The notes under the pieces were generated by a model, which worked only from the letters and a program-made list of their open reading frames with translations, searched no databases and was not told the DNA's origin. Below, one piece after another: positions 52,640-64,000 of a stretch of DNA of 64,000 nt. The stretch's first letter is position 1. Every line of letters begins with the position of its first letter. Source of the stretch: Struthio camelus (lineage: Eukaryota; Chordata; Aves; Struthioniformes; Struthionidae). The DNA lies in contig NC_090951.1 in the NCBI RefSeq assembly GCF_040807025.1, positions 30,221,573-30,285,572 of the forward strand. Reading direction: 5' to 3'. The translations under genes were made by a program, and so were the position numbers.

Positions 52640-53490
52640 CGGAAACATTTGTGAGTCCCCAAAGAAGCAGTTTGCTGAAAGAAATATGAATAAGCGGCTG
52701 GAGATTTGTGCACGAAGGGACCACAGAGCGGGTGGCGACGGGGCCAAGCCACGGGCGCCGTCGGTGCTGCAGGGCAGGTGCCCTCCGCGCCTCCCACGCG
52801 GGCGAAGGGCGCCGCAGAGCAGCCTGCAAAAGCGGGAGCGGGGTGCGGAGCCCGGCGTCCCTGCTCGGACCGAGCCATGCTGGCGTTCGCATCTCGCTTG
52901 CTCAGGCTCCCTCGCGGCTTTTGGGCCCCATCTTGCCTCAAACCCGCTTCCGCCTGTCTTCCCCGAGTGCTGCGCCTGGCAAGAAATGCTGGGATCAAAT
53001 GGAGGTTGCAAAGTGCCCTTGGACAGGCTGAATTGACCCTCCTGGCTAAGTGAGCGGGAGCTGCCGAATCTCCACAGCAGCTCCTTGCTGCCCTAATTAC
53101 CCCCCAGATCCCCTCCGGCCCGTGTCCTCTTTCACTCCTTCTGCTTCAATGGCCCCAGAGCCCAGCAGAAACGGGATCAGGCTCCTCCGCGCCCCCATGT
53201 TAGCCGGCGCCAGCGCCTCCGCGGGGAGCAGAGCTCCTCGCCGCGGTCCCGCGCCCTCCTCCGCGGCTGGGACGCTCCGGAGGACGGGAGCCTTCGCGTC
53301 GCCCGGAGGCTGCCCCTGCAGGAATCCCCCGGCCACATCCCTCCTCTCCATCGCCCCGCGGACGCTCACCCACCGCCACGGGCCAGCTCCCCGGGGAGCC
53401 CCCAGAAAACTACTGCCGGGATGGAGCAGGCTCCTCTTGCCTCCGTGCCCGGCCGCTGCGGCTGGCCGCTGATCCCGCAGCTCGCCCCGA
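52640..53490. promoter_or_regulatory. CpG island, candidate promoter
   Basis: Two adjacent CpG-dense blocks (52.70-52.87 and 53.15-53.49 kb); in the first I count roughly 20 CpG in 180 bases. It lies about 2 kb upstream of the CNGB1 ATG and upstream of plus-strand exon candidates. It could serve CNGB1, a divergent plus-strand gene, or both. An ATG in fair context at 53149 on the plus strand (MAPEPSRNGIRLL) is possible but unsupported by conservation. Confidence 0.65.
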
Positions 53491-56400
53491 TGGGCTCCGG
53501 CGCTGCAAGGATTAGCACAGCGCTACCTGCCAATGGGATTACCAGCCCCCACCTGCCCCATATCCCTCCGGCTGCCGTCGAGGAGCTGCCAGCAGTGCAG
53601 CAAAGCACGGTTTTGTGCTTTCTGCCCCCAGCGCCGCGTCACCAGGCATGGACCTCCGCTCGCCAAGAGCCATCGCCCAAGGAGGCCAGGCTGTTTGAGC
53701 CCAGCTTTGGGGCAGGATGGCAGAGAGACTCCCCCCCCAAAACCGGGTCCTAAGAGCTCTTTGGAGGCCGGCGGAGTGGCTGGAGCTACCCGACTGACTT
53801 ACCGCGTGGGTGTGAGCCCCGCTGGGTGCTGGCAGCGCTGAGAGCGAAGGCTGTCCTCTAGCCCGGGTGCAGGCAGGTGCGGAGACATAAATAAGAGCAG
53901 CAACAGGGCTGTCTAAAAAACCATGGGGCTATATAAGGAGAAACCTCATGAACTCCAGGTTGAGGTTCCCATCCGACCTGCAGCACTGCAGTCTGGGGCA
54001 GGAGGCAGTGAACCTGCGCCGTGCTGCAGTGGGTCAACGCTGAGCTAATCCTGCCCTTGCTGAGCCTGCCAATTGTCGCTTGATCCATTTAGCGCCAGCC
54101 CTGAGCGGCTCCTGGCATTTCCCATTGCCCCTAATCTCTGCTGGGGGCACAGCTGCAGGGGACATGGAGCAAGGGTGCAGAGAGGAGCGCGGCACCCAGC
54201 TGTGGGCCACCCAGCGCTCTCGGCAAGCTGTGCCCAGCTATCCCAGCGCTGGCCCAGCTTTGCCGCTCCATGGCCAGCCCCAACCTCCAGCTTCATCTCC
54301 TTCCCTGCGGCTGGGCCCAGCCTGTCCAGAGAGGGGGTGCCTGGAGCTGCATCAAGGGAAAATGGTTTATGCAGTGCCTGCAAGAGGGGGAAGCCCTCAT
54401 CCTGCCCCCTCCAAAAGCAGACAGCCCCAGCACTAGTCAAAAAATGCACTTACCGTGATCCCAGACACCACAGGCTGCTCTTGCCGGCAGATTGCCACTG
54501 GGTATAGACTCCTTACCTGAGCCCCTTTCCAACCTGGCTGTCCCCAGAAAGGGAGCGTTTTACCCCAGACACTGGCTCCAGCCAACTGGCACCTCTTTCT
54601 GCTGCACTTGATGGCAGCACAGGGGTCCCACCCTTCCTGGAGGGTGACGCTGCAGGAGTCAAGGCACCGGGAGGGGAGCCCCTGCAGCCCCCTGCACCCA
54701 GCTGCTTCAGATGGGGCATGGAGCAGGTTCAGGTGCAAGGCAGCACCCTGCCAGCCCTGCTCCGGTCGCCCTTGGCAGGGGAATAAACTGGCTTTTGAGG
54801 GGGGATAGTGCTGCAGCAGGCAGAAGGCCTGCAGGTGAGAAACGCTGCTTTTTGGGCAGTCCAAGCGGGAGCGGGGAATACTGCCCCAGCACCCAGCACC
54901 CATGTCCCATAGCCACCGCTTGTTGCTGTGGGGAGGGAGAAGGCAGCAAACAGAATGACAGGAGCTCAAGCCGGATCTGGGGAGAGGCTTATGCCTGGCA
55001 AGGAAAGCTGAGAAAGTCAGCCTCGTTCCAGCTTTAGGTATTTCCCATCTTCTTATTTACTCTGCAGTGGCATCATCCAGACCTGGGAGGCTGCACTGAG
55101 TAATGCCACCGAGCTCAGGTTCTCTCCTCTGCCAAAAGGCCTTGATTTCTTCTCCTGTGCACCTGACTGTTTTCAGAAATTAAAACATAACCAGGCTGCG
55201 GCCTGAAAGCTTGATCTGGAGATCTGGATTTGGGGTTAGCCCAGAGGCAGCAGAGGGGCACGCTGCTTTGCACAGAGCCAGTGGGGACCAAAGCTTTGGC
55301 TCCAGCAGGACCGAGCTTAAAACCCATCAGGGAGAGGAAGGACCAAGCAAGAACTAATCTGAGCAAGCCAAATATGTATAAGACCTTGCTTCCCTGTGCT
55401 ATTTTCTCCAGTGGTTAGTAGAAAGTATATTTTCCACTCCAACAAGCTTCCCCCTGCCTATTGCTGACTTCAGCAACATTATTTTTCCCCTTGAGGGTTC
55501 CCCTGTAAGTGGCCTCCCTGTCCCCGTTGCATCTGGTGTCTCCTGCTTCTGAAGGCCAGACGCATCCCACGGCCCTCACGGCCTTGCTGGGAGCTGTGCC
55601 ACATTTGTGTCTCACCACAAGTGCCCAGCACCAGCATCCTGGGGAGAGGACGGGGAGCCGTGTCAGGGCCAACGGCACCACGCTTACTCGCTGTTCCAGC
55701 CTCCCTGCGCACCCCGCAATGGCAGTGGGACGTGTGGCACTGCCATAGCCAGGGGACAGCCACAGGGGCTGGCCGGGCCCCACTGTCCTGCCAGGGCCAC
55801 CGATGACCATGCTGGCAGGCATGAAGGAGGATCTCCACCACCCCACGCTGTTGACCATCCACCACACAGACATGGACACAACTGTGTGCAAGCTCCTGGA
55901 CAGACACACCAGAACCAGCATGCACTGCACCTGAGGTAATGTCACTGAGCACCCAGGCTGGGGACCACCCACAGGTACCAGCTTGCCAAAGCCTGCATAA
56001 GCCCTCTCAGCACAGCGCAGCTGTCTGGAGGCAGGTATCCTTGTCTCCAGCAGCCCAAGCTGGTCTGGCAGCTCTCGGCTGGATTGCAGTTATCCGTTCA
56101 CCCCTCCCACCTCATTTCCTGGTGCAATTAGCACCCAAGCATTGCAAATTACCTCCCTCCTCCCTGTTCTCATTCTTATCGTCCAGCTTCCCCAAATGAA
56201 AGCTGCCCCCCAATTAGCAGGGTAGACGTGTCACTGGCATATCAAAGAGCTCTTTGATTTCTCCCAGGGCTGGGGGATGCTCAGTTGGCTCAGCTGTGCT
56301 CCAAGTGCTGGGGCAGCACAGCCAGCTGGGCACCTCAAGGTGCTGGGAGCTGCGCTGGAGCCCTCAGGTCCTCCAGGAGCATTGCAGCCCATTTCTAACC

Positions 56401-57631
56401 CAGTTCACAGGTGGCTTCTCTGGGCTGCCATGCTTACCAGCAGGCCTCAGCATTTAATCCAAGTCTATCGTCTACCAAATGTCGACTTGATTAAAACAGG
56501 TCTCCCAGAACCATGAATTAAAGGCACTCAGGAGATGGGGAGCACCACTCTTTACTTGCTCGTGGGCCAGCTGCTCGTTCTGTGAGCAGGTCACCTGTGA
56601 GCAAAGCTGAGCCTGACCCTGCTGCTCAGGATGCTTGTGGAGCACATAGGCACCCGTGCTGCCCACGGGGCTGATTTCTCCTCTCCGTCCTCTGCAGAGG
56701 ACTTCGACAGAGCCTCCTTCACCCTGCTGGAGGTGTCCTGCCTGCATCTCCCCAGCCTGGTGAGCTGCCAATGCCTGCCCGGCCCCTGCCCCCTGCTGTG
56801 GGCAGCCTGGGGGTTTCCCAGGACTTTCTAGGCCACAGTGAGCTGAGCTGTAGCGTAGCACTGGCAGCGGGATTAGCTCTGTTTCCAGAGCCACTGACAG
56901 ATTTGCTGCTTCCCATCCGCAGAATGGCTGAGGTTGGAAGGGACCTCTGGAGATCATCTAGTCCAACCCCCCTGCTCAAGCAGGGTCCCCTAGAGCATAT
57001 TTCCCAGGATCGCGTCCAGGCGGGTTTTGAATATGTATTTTGAATATCCTAACGCTCCAGTCTGTCCCTCCTCCTCCTCCTGCTTCAATTGGTTACTACT
57101 GAGGAGCCTGTTGCTGAATCTCGAGCATTTTCTCTGCAAGGAATTTGCCGCACGAGGAGGATTCCCCCCGGTGGGAACGCAGAGCCGGCTCTGGGCAGGG
57201 GGGAACAGGGAAAAGCTGCAGGGCCAGGCGAAGGCCCCAAAATGAACAGGCTGCTGGGCTGGTGCTCAGCTTTAACAGTGCTCAGTAGTGCTCCCCAGCT
57301 CGAGGGCAGCATGTGGATAATGAGGGTTTGAATCATCAGCTCTGGTCTACAGCTGGGGAAACTGAGGCACGGAGCTGGGAAGCAGCTTGCTGGGCTGCTC
57401 CAGGAGGGCAGAGCTGAGCGCACAACCCCAGTCTCCTAAATTGCACCCCCGGTTTTCCACCGACTTGGCTGCCTGGGAGAAGCTGGAGCCCAGACATCCC
57501 TGCTCCTCTCTCCGCTCAGGGATTGCTGGAATGGGGCCTGTTGCTCGCTGCCAGGGAGCCGGCCGGAAGGATGGTGCTGGGGGTGCCCAGCCGTAATGGG
57601 GAAGAGTGGCCCAGCTGCACGCAAGCTGCAG
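53491..57631. other. Intergenic or intronic sequence with one weak exon candidate
   Basis: Contains the CR1 fragment at 56.9-57.05 kb. A possible plus-strand exon at about 56699-56760 (CTCTGCAG acceptor, EDFDRASFTLLE, donor GTGAGC) does not match the phase of the next candidate. Nothing else is supportable. Confidence 0.4.
56922..57050 (-). mobile_element. CR1 3'-end fragment (minus orientation)
   Basis: Reads as the reverse complement of the conserved CR1 3' end: GAGGTTGGAAGGGACCTCTG, the TCTAGTCCAACCCCC phrase and GCTCAAGCAGGGTCC, running into GCGTCCAGGCGGGTTTTGAA. It parallels 46990-47095 of the intact copy in the same window. It is 5'-truncated, and the far boundary near 57.05-57.1 kb is unclear. 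Confidence 0.88.
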
Positions 57632-57685
57632 AGGACTGGTCCCACTTCGTCGCATCAGCTAAAGAATTCGGGCTGCCCAGCACAG
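57632..57685 (+). CDS. Unidentified plus-strand gene, exon candidate a
   Basis: 54 bp, phase 1 to 1, encoding DWSHFVASAKEFGLPST with split codons. Acceptor AGCTGCAG, donor ACAG|GTGTGA. It joins the next candidate exactly in frame (G+GT, Gly). Protein not recognised. TEPP/SPMIP8 is suggested only by human gene order next to CNGB1. Confidence 0.45.
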
Positions 57686-58191
57686 GTGTGAAAGGTCAGC
57701 TGGGGCGTGGAGATGGCTGCGAGGGGAAGGAAGAGCTGCAGGGCCCTGCTGCAGGTCACGGTTTAGCTACCACGTGCTGGCCTGCTACGCCGGGTGCTCG
57801 CCTTCCCTTTATTAAAACTTGAAACCACCACAGCCGACAGACAGCAAGGCCGCACGCGCAGAGTGAACCTAACCAACCTAGCCTGAAGATGGCTCAGACA
57901 GCATGAAATCCCATGCGCGTCCGAGACCGTTCACTATGAAGCAGAGTGATGACTGTTTACATTAGCCACTTATTATAATGGCAGAAACATGGCTCAGAGG
58001 CGCTTGCTGTGCTCTCCAGGTCCTGCTACCCGTGGCTGCCGTTGCCTAGCCTCAGCTCTCCCCTCCTTCCCGTCCCTGGTGCTCCCCAACTGAGCAGGAA
58101 TCAGCAGCAAACCGAACCCTGTGGGTCCCGAGGAAGGGGCAAAACGCAGCATGGCAGTGGGTGCTGACGCTCTCCCGCTCTCTCCCAGCAG

Positions 58192-58253
58192 GTCCTGGGT
58201 GCAGCTGCTACGCAGACCGGTCCCTGCAGCCCGAGATCACGCAGACGTGGCAG
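58192..58253 (+). CDS. Unidentified plus-strand gene, exon candidate b
   Basis: 62 bp, phase 1 to 0, encoding PGCSCYADRSLQPEITQTWQ. The long pyrimidine tract CTCTCCCGCTCTCTCCCAGCAG and the donor TGGCAG|GTGAGG are both strong. The doubled CAGCAG offers two alternative acceptors; only the second fits candidate a. Product not recognised. Confidence 0.5.
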
Positions 58254-58331
58254 GTGAGGACGCGGGGCACCCTGGGGAGGGCCGTGCTTTGCAGTGGGGG
58301 GGGGGGGGTCCAAGGACCACTTTTCCCCCAG

Positions 58332-58351
58332 GAGCGCGATTGCATGCCCCT
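58332..58351 (+). CDS. Possible 20-bp microexon of the plus-strand gene
   Basis: Acceptor TTTTCCCCCAG followed by codons for ERDCMP and two bases, with a weak donor (CT|GTGTGT). It was picked because an exon of phase 0 to 2 is needed between candidates b and d. The true exon could be longer or elsewhere in 58254-58622. Confidence 0.2.
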
Positions 58352-58622
58352 GTGTGTGGTGCCAGCGGCCAGGATGGGCCCACTGGTACTGATCCTGGGA
58401 GCCACACAGGGGTGGCGGGTGGAGAGCTGGGATTTTGGGGCCGGGAACAACAGTGTCCCGGGCACCCTTCTTGTCATGCCTCCAGCAAGACCCCAGCTTG
58501 GACAGCTGCCGCCAGAAGCCTCTCCCGAGAGCAGCTCATAGATAGCCCCAGGGGGCCGTCGTGCCCCACTCCAGCCCCGGCCCCGTGCCGTGGCTCAGGC
58601 TTTTTCCTGTCTTGCTTTGCAG

Positions 58623-58655
58623 TGACATGTTCAGGAGCTTTGGGATGGCGCACAG
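58623..58655 (+). CDS. Unidentified plus-strand gene, exon candidate d
   Basis: 33 bp, phase 2 to 2, encoding DMFRSFGMAH plus part codons. Strong acceptor (TTTTTCCTGTCTTGCTTTGCAG) and perfect donor (CACAG|GTAAGT). It joins candidate e as AG+C, Ser. Product not recognised. Confidence 0.5.
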
Positions 58656-60208
58656 GTAAGTGCGGAGCCACCTAGGTGGCATGGGGTGGGAGGGGAAAGT
58701 GAGGGGCCACGCTGGACGGGCCACACACGGAACTTACTATGGGGCAAGAGAAATGCTTTTTGCCCAGGCCACCCTCAGTCCCACGAGCACGAGTGCTGCG
58801 CTTCCCCCGGTGCAGCACTGGCCCCACTGGCCCCGTCACGGCCTGGGCAGCAGGGACGGGTTTGTGGGACCCACTGAGTCTGGTGCACAATGGTTGCTGC
58901 CGCCGCTTGCCCGCGGCTTCCTCCAAAGCTCCTGCCTGGCGGAGCCTGGCAGCCTGATTGTCTGAGATGCTCCAGGAAACGACCAGCTTGGCCCCAGAAA
59001 CCTCTGCAAAAGCTTGCGAGAGAGGGAAAGCGCCCCTCCAAGCCCGTCGGCTACCCCAGCCAGGTCCCGCACCTCTGCACGCCAGAGGCAGCCAGCAGGA
59101 TGGCAGGTGCTACTGTCCCCATCCCACTCTTCCCCTCTGCGTGGGCAGCCCTGGGAGGGGACGTTTAGCTGACCCTAGAGGAGTTTGCAGCAGGGAAGTC
59201 ACTCCTTGGAATGAAACCAAGCCTGTTGGAGGGTTTTCGGGCCCTTTGCCAAGCAGCCAGGAGCCCCGAGCTGGGGGAGCAGCGGGGAGGGGAAACGCCT
59301 GCCGCCACTACTTTCCGGCCTCGCAGCAGGGAGGGGTGCTGTGCCGCAGCTGCAGGGCTCCGGCATGGGAGAGGCAGCTCCAGGCTCCCCGTTTCCGCCC
59401 TTCTCGGGGTTGGCTGGGGCCCACAGCCAGCTGGGCGAGGGCTCACACACCCCCAAGGCTCATGGACCGCTGTGTTTGCTTGCCTCTCCAGCTGCTCACA
59501 CTACCTCCAGCCCTGGTGCTGGGCAGCAGCAACGGGCAACATGCCGTGGGCCAGGGCCCCAAGCGCAAACCTCCCTTGCTGCTGCATGGAGGGGCAAACC
59601 CTGCTGGCCCAGCCAGAGCAGCTGGCGGCCCTGCGGTGAGGTGAACAGCCGAGTGTTCCTGGGTGCAGGGGAGCTACGGCTCTGAAGGCAGGGCACGGGG
59701 ACTGAGCCAACATCGGTGAGCAGAGGTGTGGTTTTCATCCAGGCTTCAATGGCACTTTGCAGCATTCCTGCTGGGCCCTGCCTAGTTGTCTCCCCTTAGC
59801 ATCTTATTCTGCCTCTGCCACTGACCTCCTGGGTGGTCTTGGGCACATCCCTTCACCTCTTTGCTCTTTTGCCGGCTCGTCCGTTGATATCAAGCTTGGC
59901 AGGGCAGTGAGCATTTCGCACCCCCTGTACACGTGGCATGATGGGCCCAGCTTGGCCCCACACTCCATCCGCCACCCCAGCAGGTTTGCTTTCCACGAGA
60001 GGTTACAAGGCAAGTTGAGCAAGACGGGAGCCCTGAGAAGCAACACTCGCCAGGGACAGGCGAGTAAGGATGCTGCTTCTCCTTTAATGATACAAATGGC
60101 CCCAGACAGCATAAACCCTGAGGGGCAGCCAGCACACTGCAGCCACAGGCAAGGTGCAGGGAGAAGCCCAGTGCAAGCTGTGGACCTTCTCCGCTCTTCT
60201 CTTCCAAG

Positions 60209-60467
60209 CAATGCGGCTGGAGGAAGACTGGTCCATGTCCTGGCTGCTGTTCATGTCCTACCTAAAAAGGCAATTCTGCTTGAAAGGCCAAGTGACAATG
60301 TCACAGAAGACAAGGGACCCTCATCCTTGGAGATGGTCTTACATGAACATTTGCAGGGTCAGGCTTGGGGAAACCCTGTAACAACAGTTCAACAGAAGCA
60401 ACATCCATCAACAGTTAAACCTATATCTCCTCCAAGTGATTTCACACCAAGGACACCCCATCTTTGA
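60209..60467 (+). CDS. Unidentified plus-strand gene, exon candidate e (possibly last)
   Basis: Starts after the acceptor CTCTTCTCTTCCAAG and runs NAAGGRLVHVLAAVHVLPKK, then ILLERPSDNVTEDKGPSSLE and on to a TGA at 60465-60467 (ending TPRTPHL). Alternatively it ends at a donor-like CAGG|GTCAGG at 60357. The composition reads like real coding sequence and the phase fits candidate d. An AATAAA at 61254 would suit a terminal exon. Not recognised; neighbours suggest TEPP/SPMIP8. Confidence 0.42.
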
Positions 60468-61253
60468 GCCAGACCTGCCTACAAAAGTCTTTGACTTATT
60501 TCTGCAAGAGATGTCCAGGGAGGGCCCCCCCACCCCGGGAGGAGGCAAGGAGAGTAAGGGGAAGGCCCTGCTCCTCAGATGGGCGATCCTACCAGCACTT
60601 TGGGCCCATTTGCTGGAGCCTCACTCAGCCTCTCTGCACAGGTCAGGCAGCAGAGCTACTTTCCATCCACTTGTGCTTTCTTTCCATTTGCATCCCTCGA
60701 TTTTTAAGTTCCTGGGACAAGGTAGGCAGGACTATGCATGGCACCTACACAGAAAACACTGTTAAGTCTTCGTATCAAACCTCAAGCAGCTTCAAGGCTA
60801 GAAAAGGTCTTTTGGAAGAGCAATCAGTTGTTAAGTTGCTCTTAATAAGGCACGAGTGCAAGAGGAGGCATTTCTTTGCTAAGCTTCACCCAGCGTCCTG
60901 AACGCCGAGACTTTCCCAGCTGGTGACACAGCTAGGTTATCCACCTTCAAAGCAACCAGCCGAGGAGGATACGCACCACGATGGAGAGAGCGGGGCCCAG
61001 ACCTGCAAATGGGCAACGGCAGCGTCACAGACAGTCCTCTGTTGATGCCTGCTGCGGGGCAAGAGCAACAGCAATAGGAGTAGCGCTCCTGGGGCAGAGG
61101 AGAACTCAACTTTATCAGCAGCCAGGGCAAAGCTGCTCCTCCCCTGACCTTTCCTAATCCTCCCCCCAGTTAGACTCTAACCAGAGCTTAATGCTTCAGT
61201 GCATGCCCAGATTCTACGGCTTTACCGTGACTGAGTGAAATCAAAGACAAGCA

Positions 61254-61259
61254 AATAAA
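61254..61259 (+). terminator. Polyadenylation signal candidate
   Basis: AATAAA about 0.8 kb beyond the last plus-strand exon candidate. Without a transcript its use is inference. Confidence 0.35.
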
Positions 61260-61994
61260 AGCCTGTGCAAAGCACCAGTGGGTTCAATGAATTTTCATTG
61301 CCTGCCCTGAGGATACAGAATATTTCCTGAACGCTGAACCCACAAAGTTCAAACAGTGATGCCACTGAGGACTATTAAACACAGTTTAAATGTTCATCTT
61401 CCCCTGGAAAACACGTAGCAGAGAATAAGGGAGTAGGGTAGCTGGGAAAGACATTGCCCTTCAGCCACCAGGCAAATCCCAAATGCTGCCTGGGGCTGCA
61501 CTAACGTCTTCCTGGGGGACACAGCACAGCTAGGAGGAGAGGAGTCCTGTCCCAGCAATGGATCCAGCTGCCCACTATCAACTCTGATCTGACACGGATG
61601 GGGATTGGAGAAGTTTACTGCAGGTCTCCAACCAACCCAATGCATCAGGCTACTCTGCTGCACTCATGCGATGGGGGTCTGCAGAAAAACTCCTGCAAAG
61701 CAGTAACAGCTAGGCATGTAAACCGGGGTCCTTGGCGCACAACATGCATCAGCTCCTATAATCGAACTGGGCACCCATTTCCGGCCGACAGAGTCCAGCC
61801 ATTTCTGCCCAGAAGCCTCTGGCACTAAGCTTCCCTCCACAAAAAGAGCAGTCCCATCTTAGCAAGAGGCAAACCACATCTCAGGCCCTTCCTGCTGTTG
61901 CTTTCCACCACTAGATGCCTGCACACTCCCCGTGTCTTGACCCTCAGGTACCAGACAGGTAAGCCATCATTTCTCCATTGAAACAGTTCAGAAA

Positions 61995-62021
61995 AATAAA
62001 TAAATAAATAAATAAATAAAA
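61995..62021. repeat. (AAAT)n tetranucleotide microsatellite
   Basis: About six and a half copies of AAAT/ATAA. Confidence 0.9.
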
Positions 62022-64000
62022 TCTCAAGCACAGCCAGACAGAGTCACAAAAACAGCCAGGGCAGGCAATACCCTGCATGCTGCCTCCGCTCTAGAAATCT
62101 TACACACCCACAGGAAGATATAAATAACTATAAATTTATTAGTAAAGCAAAACCATTTGACATTCACACAGAAGAGCGGGATGTGTTAATACAATATATA
62201 TATACACACATACATGGAATATCGTCTTAGAAACACACGGAGAGCAGTGTTAAAGGCACTGCAAGCCACACAAACCTCATCATCCTTGGCTACAACTTCC
62301 CATAGCCCTGGGATCTTGGCCAGAGCCACCACCACAAGTTATGAGGAGCCCTTGAGAACCTCACTGGGGCTTTAGTAAGGTCTCCATCTCAACAAGACTC
62401 CCCAGCAATGAAGAACTGTTCCTGAAATCACAGATCCACCACTCAGCGCCACTGAGAGACAAGCCCACAGCACCTCAGGGTACACCTCCAACCTGAGGTC
62501 CTGCTCTCTCATCGAGTGCCCCAGGGACGCTGTGAGAGCGGCTTCTTCACGTCCAGAAAGCACTCAGAGACGGCTGCCGAAGAAATGCTGCAGAAGGAGC
62601 ACAGTGCCTCACAGCTCGGAAGAGAAACTGTGCTTGCCAAAGCCCCGAGGTAGAGCCGTAGTCCCCCAAATCTTGCTTGCCTGTCATTATTGCATCTCAG
62701 CATTATGTATGTGTGTGCAGGAACCTTCCTGCAGGGTAACTCACCACCCAACAGAGAGTCAAACTCTGAAGAACAATGACTTACAGGTTTTTTGCTTCGC
62801 TAGTTAACACCTGGGCTCTAGTTGCAGCCCGGACTTAATGGTAAATACTCAAAGAAAGTGCTCTCCTCCCTCCTAACAGTGCAAGGCCAGACTTGAGTAC
62901 CAGGAGACAGTCCCAAACCATTGTCAGAGGATGCTTTCCCCCTCACCCTCCACTCCAACACATGCCCCAAGATGAGAGCGTGTGCATCTTTCCACCCTGA
63001 TTGCAGGGTTGCATTTGCTCTCCAGAGTGCTCCTGGGGCATTGTGGGCATACCTGCAATCCCAGGGGTTTTCACACCACGGGGAAACCAGTTTCACACCG
63101 GGTTTCACCAGTTTAGCCATCGGCATGATCTGCCGAGCAGCTCAGCAGACATTCCCAGGGGGACCAAACAGTCAAACTGCAGCCCAGGCAGCTCCGTGAC
63201 TTCTCCCCAGGGACACGTGACAGCCCTATACTGACTTAATCCCCAGTCTTGGGGACGTTGCAATGGACATGGCAACTCTAGCCCTGGTGCCTGTTTCATA
63301 CAGCTCTGCTCTGGCTCCTACCCCAAGGCAATGGGATACTTGCTCAGGCTAACTTGCCAGGACTAGCTGTACTACAGACACAACCCAATAAAGCTAAGGC
63401 TGCCAGGCCACAGGGGCATTCCTAGCATCGCACAAGCCCAACGAGATGGGGGGCCTCATGGGGGGATGAGCCCAAAACATCCACTGGATTCCAGTGAGAT
63501 TCACAGTCCCAAACCCCCAACTTCATTATCAGCGGTTCCCGTATCACCTGGAACCAGCCTCAGCCTGAGAGAGGAATTTGAGGGGAAGGAGAGGGAGAAG
63601 AGATCTCGCAGAGAGAATCAATCAAAATGGAAAAGGGATGAAAACAAAGCACTGCTTACAAAGAAGAATCCAACAAAGGGCAAAGACGCCTAGAAGGTCT
63701 TATAAAACTATAATCAAAATAACTGTGGAGGAGAAGGAGTTGAGACACAGATAAAGGCATCCTGTACGTAGGGTAAGGGGAAGAGAAGGTTGGTGAAAAT
63801 CCCCAGGTAAAAGAGACTACCTTCTTCCTGGGAACAAGCAGAGAGCAGTCAGAGAGAAGGATGTGTCTCCTGGACAGCCTCCAAACAGCCTTTGGCCAAC
63901 CTAACCCACTCCCCTCTTGCTTTCTTAAAGGTGCCTTATGTTTGAACTGCCTGCTTCCCACATGGGAAAGCCCAAAGAAGAGAAGAGCCCATCAGAAAGG
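62022..64000. other. Unannotated right flank
   Basis: No conserved exon seen. A TTTATT on the plus strand near 62134 is an AATAAA on the minus strand. In human the next gene (ZNF319) ends toward this side on the minus strand, so this could be its 3' UTR. No zinc-finger coding sequence is present. Confidence 0.35.

Noticed and set aside
52514..53036. 165-codon open frames on both strands
   Set aside because: Composition artefacts of the CpG island; no recognisable protein or splice support.
55415..55972. 185-codon minus-strand open frame
   Set aside because: No family recognised, and the opposite strand is equally open in part. No splice or promoter context supports it.
59757..60208. 5' part of the 236-codon plus-strand open frame
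   Set aside because: Only the part after the acceptor at 60208 fits the neighbouring exon phase. The upstream part reads like intron with a pyrimidine tract.

Overview
The window looks like vertebrate nuclear DNA from a sauropsid, most likely a bird. It holds short conserved exons with GT/AG borders separated by introns of mostly 0.1-7 kb, scattered CpG islands, and a CR1 LINE of the kind that dominates avian genomes. There is nothing prokaryotic or viral in it (no operons, ribosome binding sites or CRISPR array).

The main content is one gene on the minus strand, CNGB1, the beta subunit of the rod and olfactory cyclic-nucleotide-gated channel. I could place 31 coding exons from an ATG at 50908 to a stop at 11832. 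Every donor/acceptor pair agrees in reading phase, and the exons sum to 3402 coding bases (1133 aa plus stop). The 3' half (24.1-11.8 kb) encodes the CaM-binding segment, six transmembrane helices, pore, C-linker, cyclic-nucleotide-binding domain and C-tail. The 5' half (50.9-29.7 kb) encodes the fast-evolving GARP region, with four W..PQP motifs. Its small exons repeat in triplets with phase pattern 0-1, 1-2, 2-0.

An extra exon at 31242-31520 carries its own strong-context ATG behind in-frame stops and splices in phase to exon 15. This predicts a short GARP-less channel (824 aa, like the olfactory CNGB1b form). If the exon is instead joined to the upstream GARP exons, it ends the frame and gives a soluble GARP-like protein. 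Two intragenic CpG islands (about 32.75-33.12 and 34.55-34.86 kb) lie just upstream of it.

An almost full-length CR1 (about 42.9-47.1 kb, plus strand, antisense to the gene) sits in intron 7, with intact ORF1 and a frameshifted ORF2. Older CR1 3' fragments lie near 11.0 and 57.0 kb.

The flanks are less certain. From 1 to 11.8 kb there is no recognisable gene, only CpG-rich patches, a 25-bp minisatellite and old repeats. From 52.6 to 53.5 kb is a CpG island that may start the CNGB1 transcript, a divergent plus-strand gene, or both. Between 57.6 and 60.5 kb are several small plus-strand exon candidates with largely compatible phases. Human gene order (CNGB1, TEPP/SPMIP8, ZNF319) suggests TEPP/SPMIP8, but I could not recognise the protein. 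From 60.5 to 64 kb I see only polyadenylation signals and a simple repeat.
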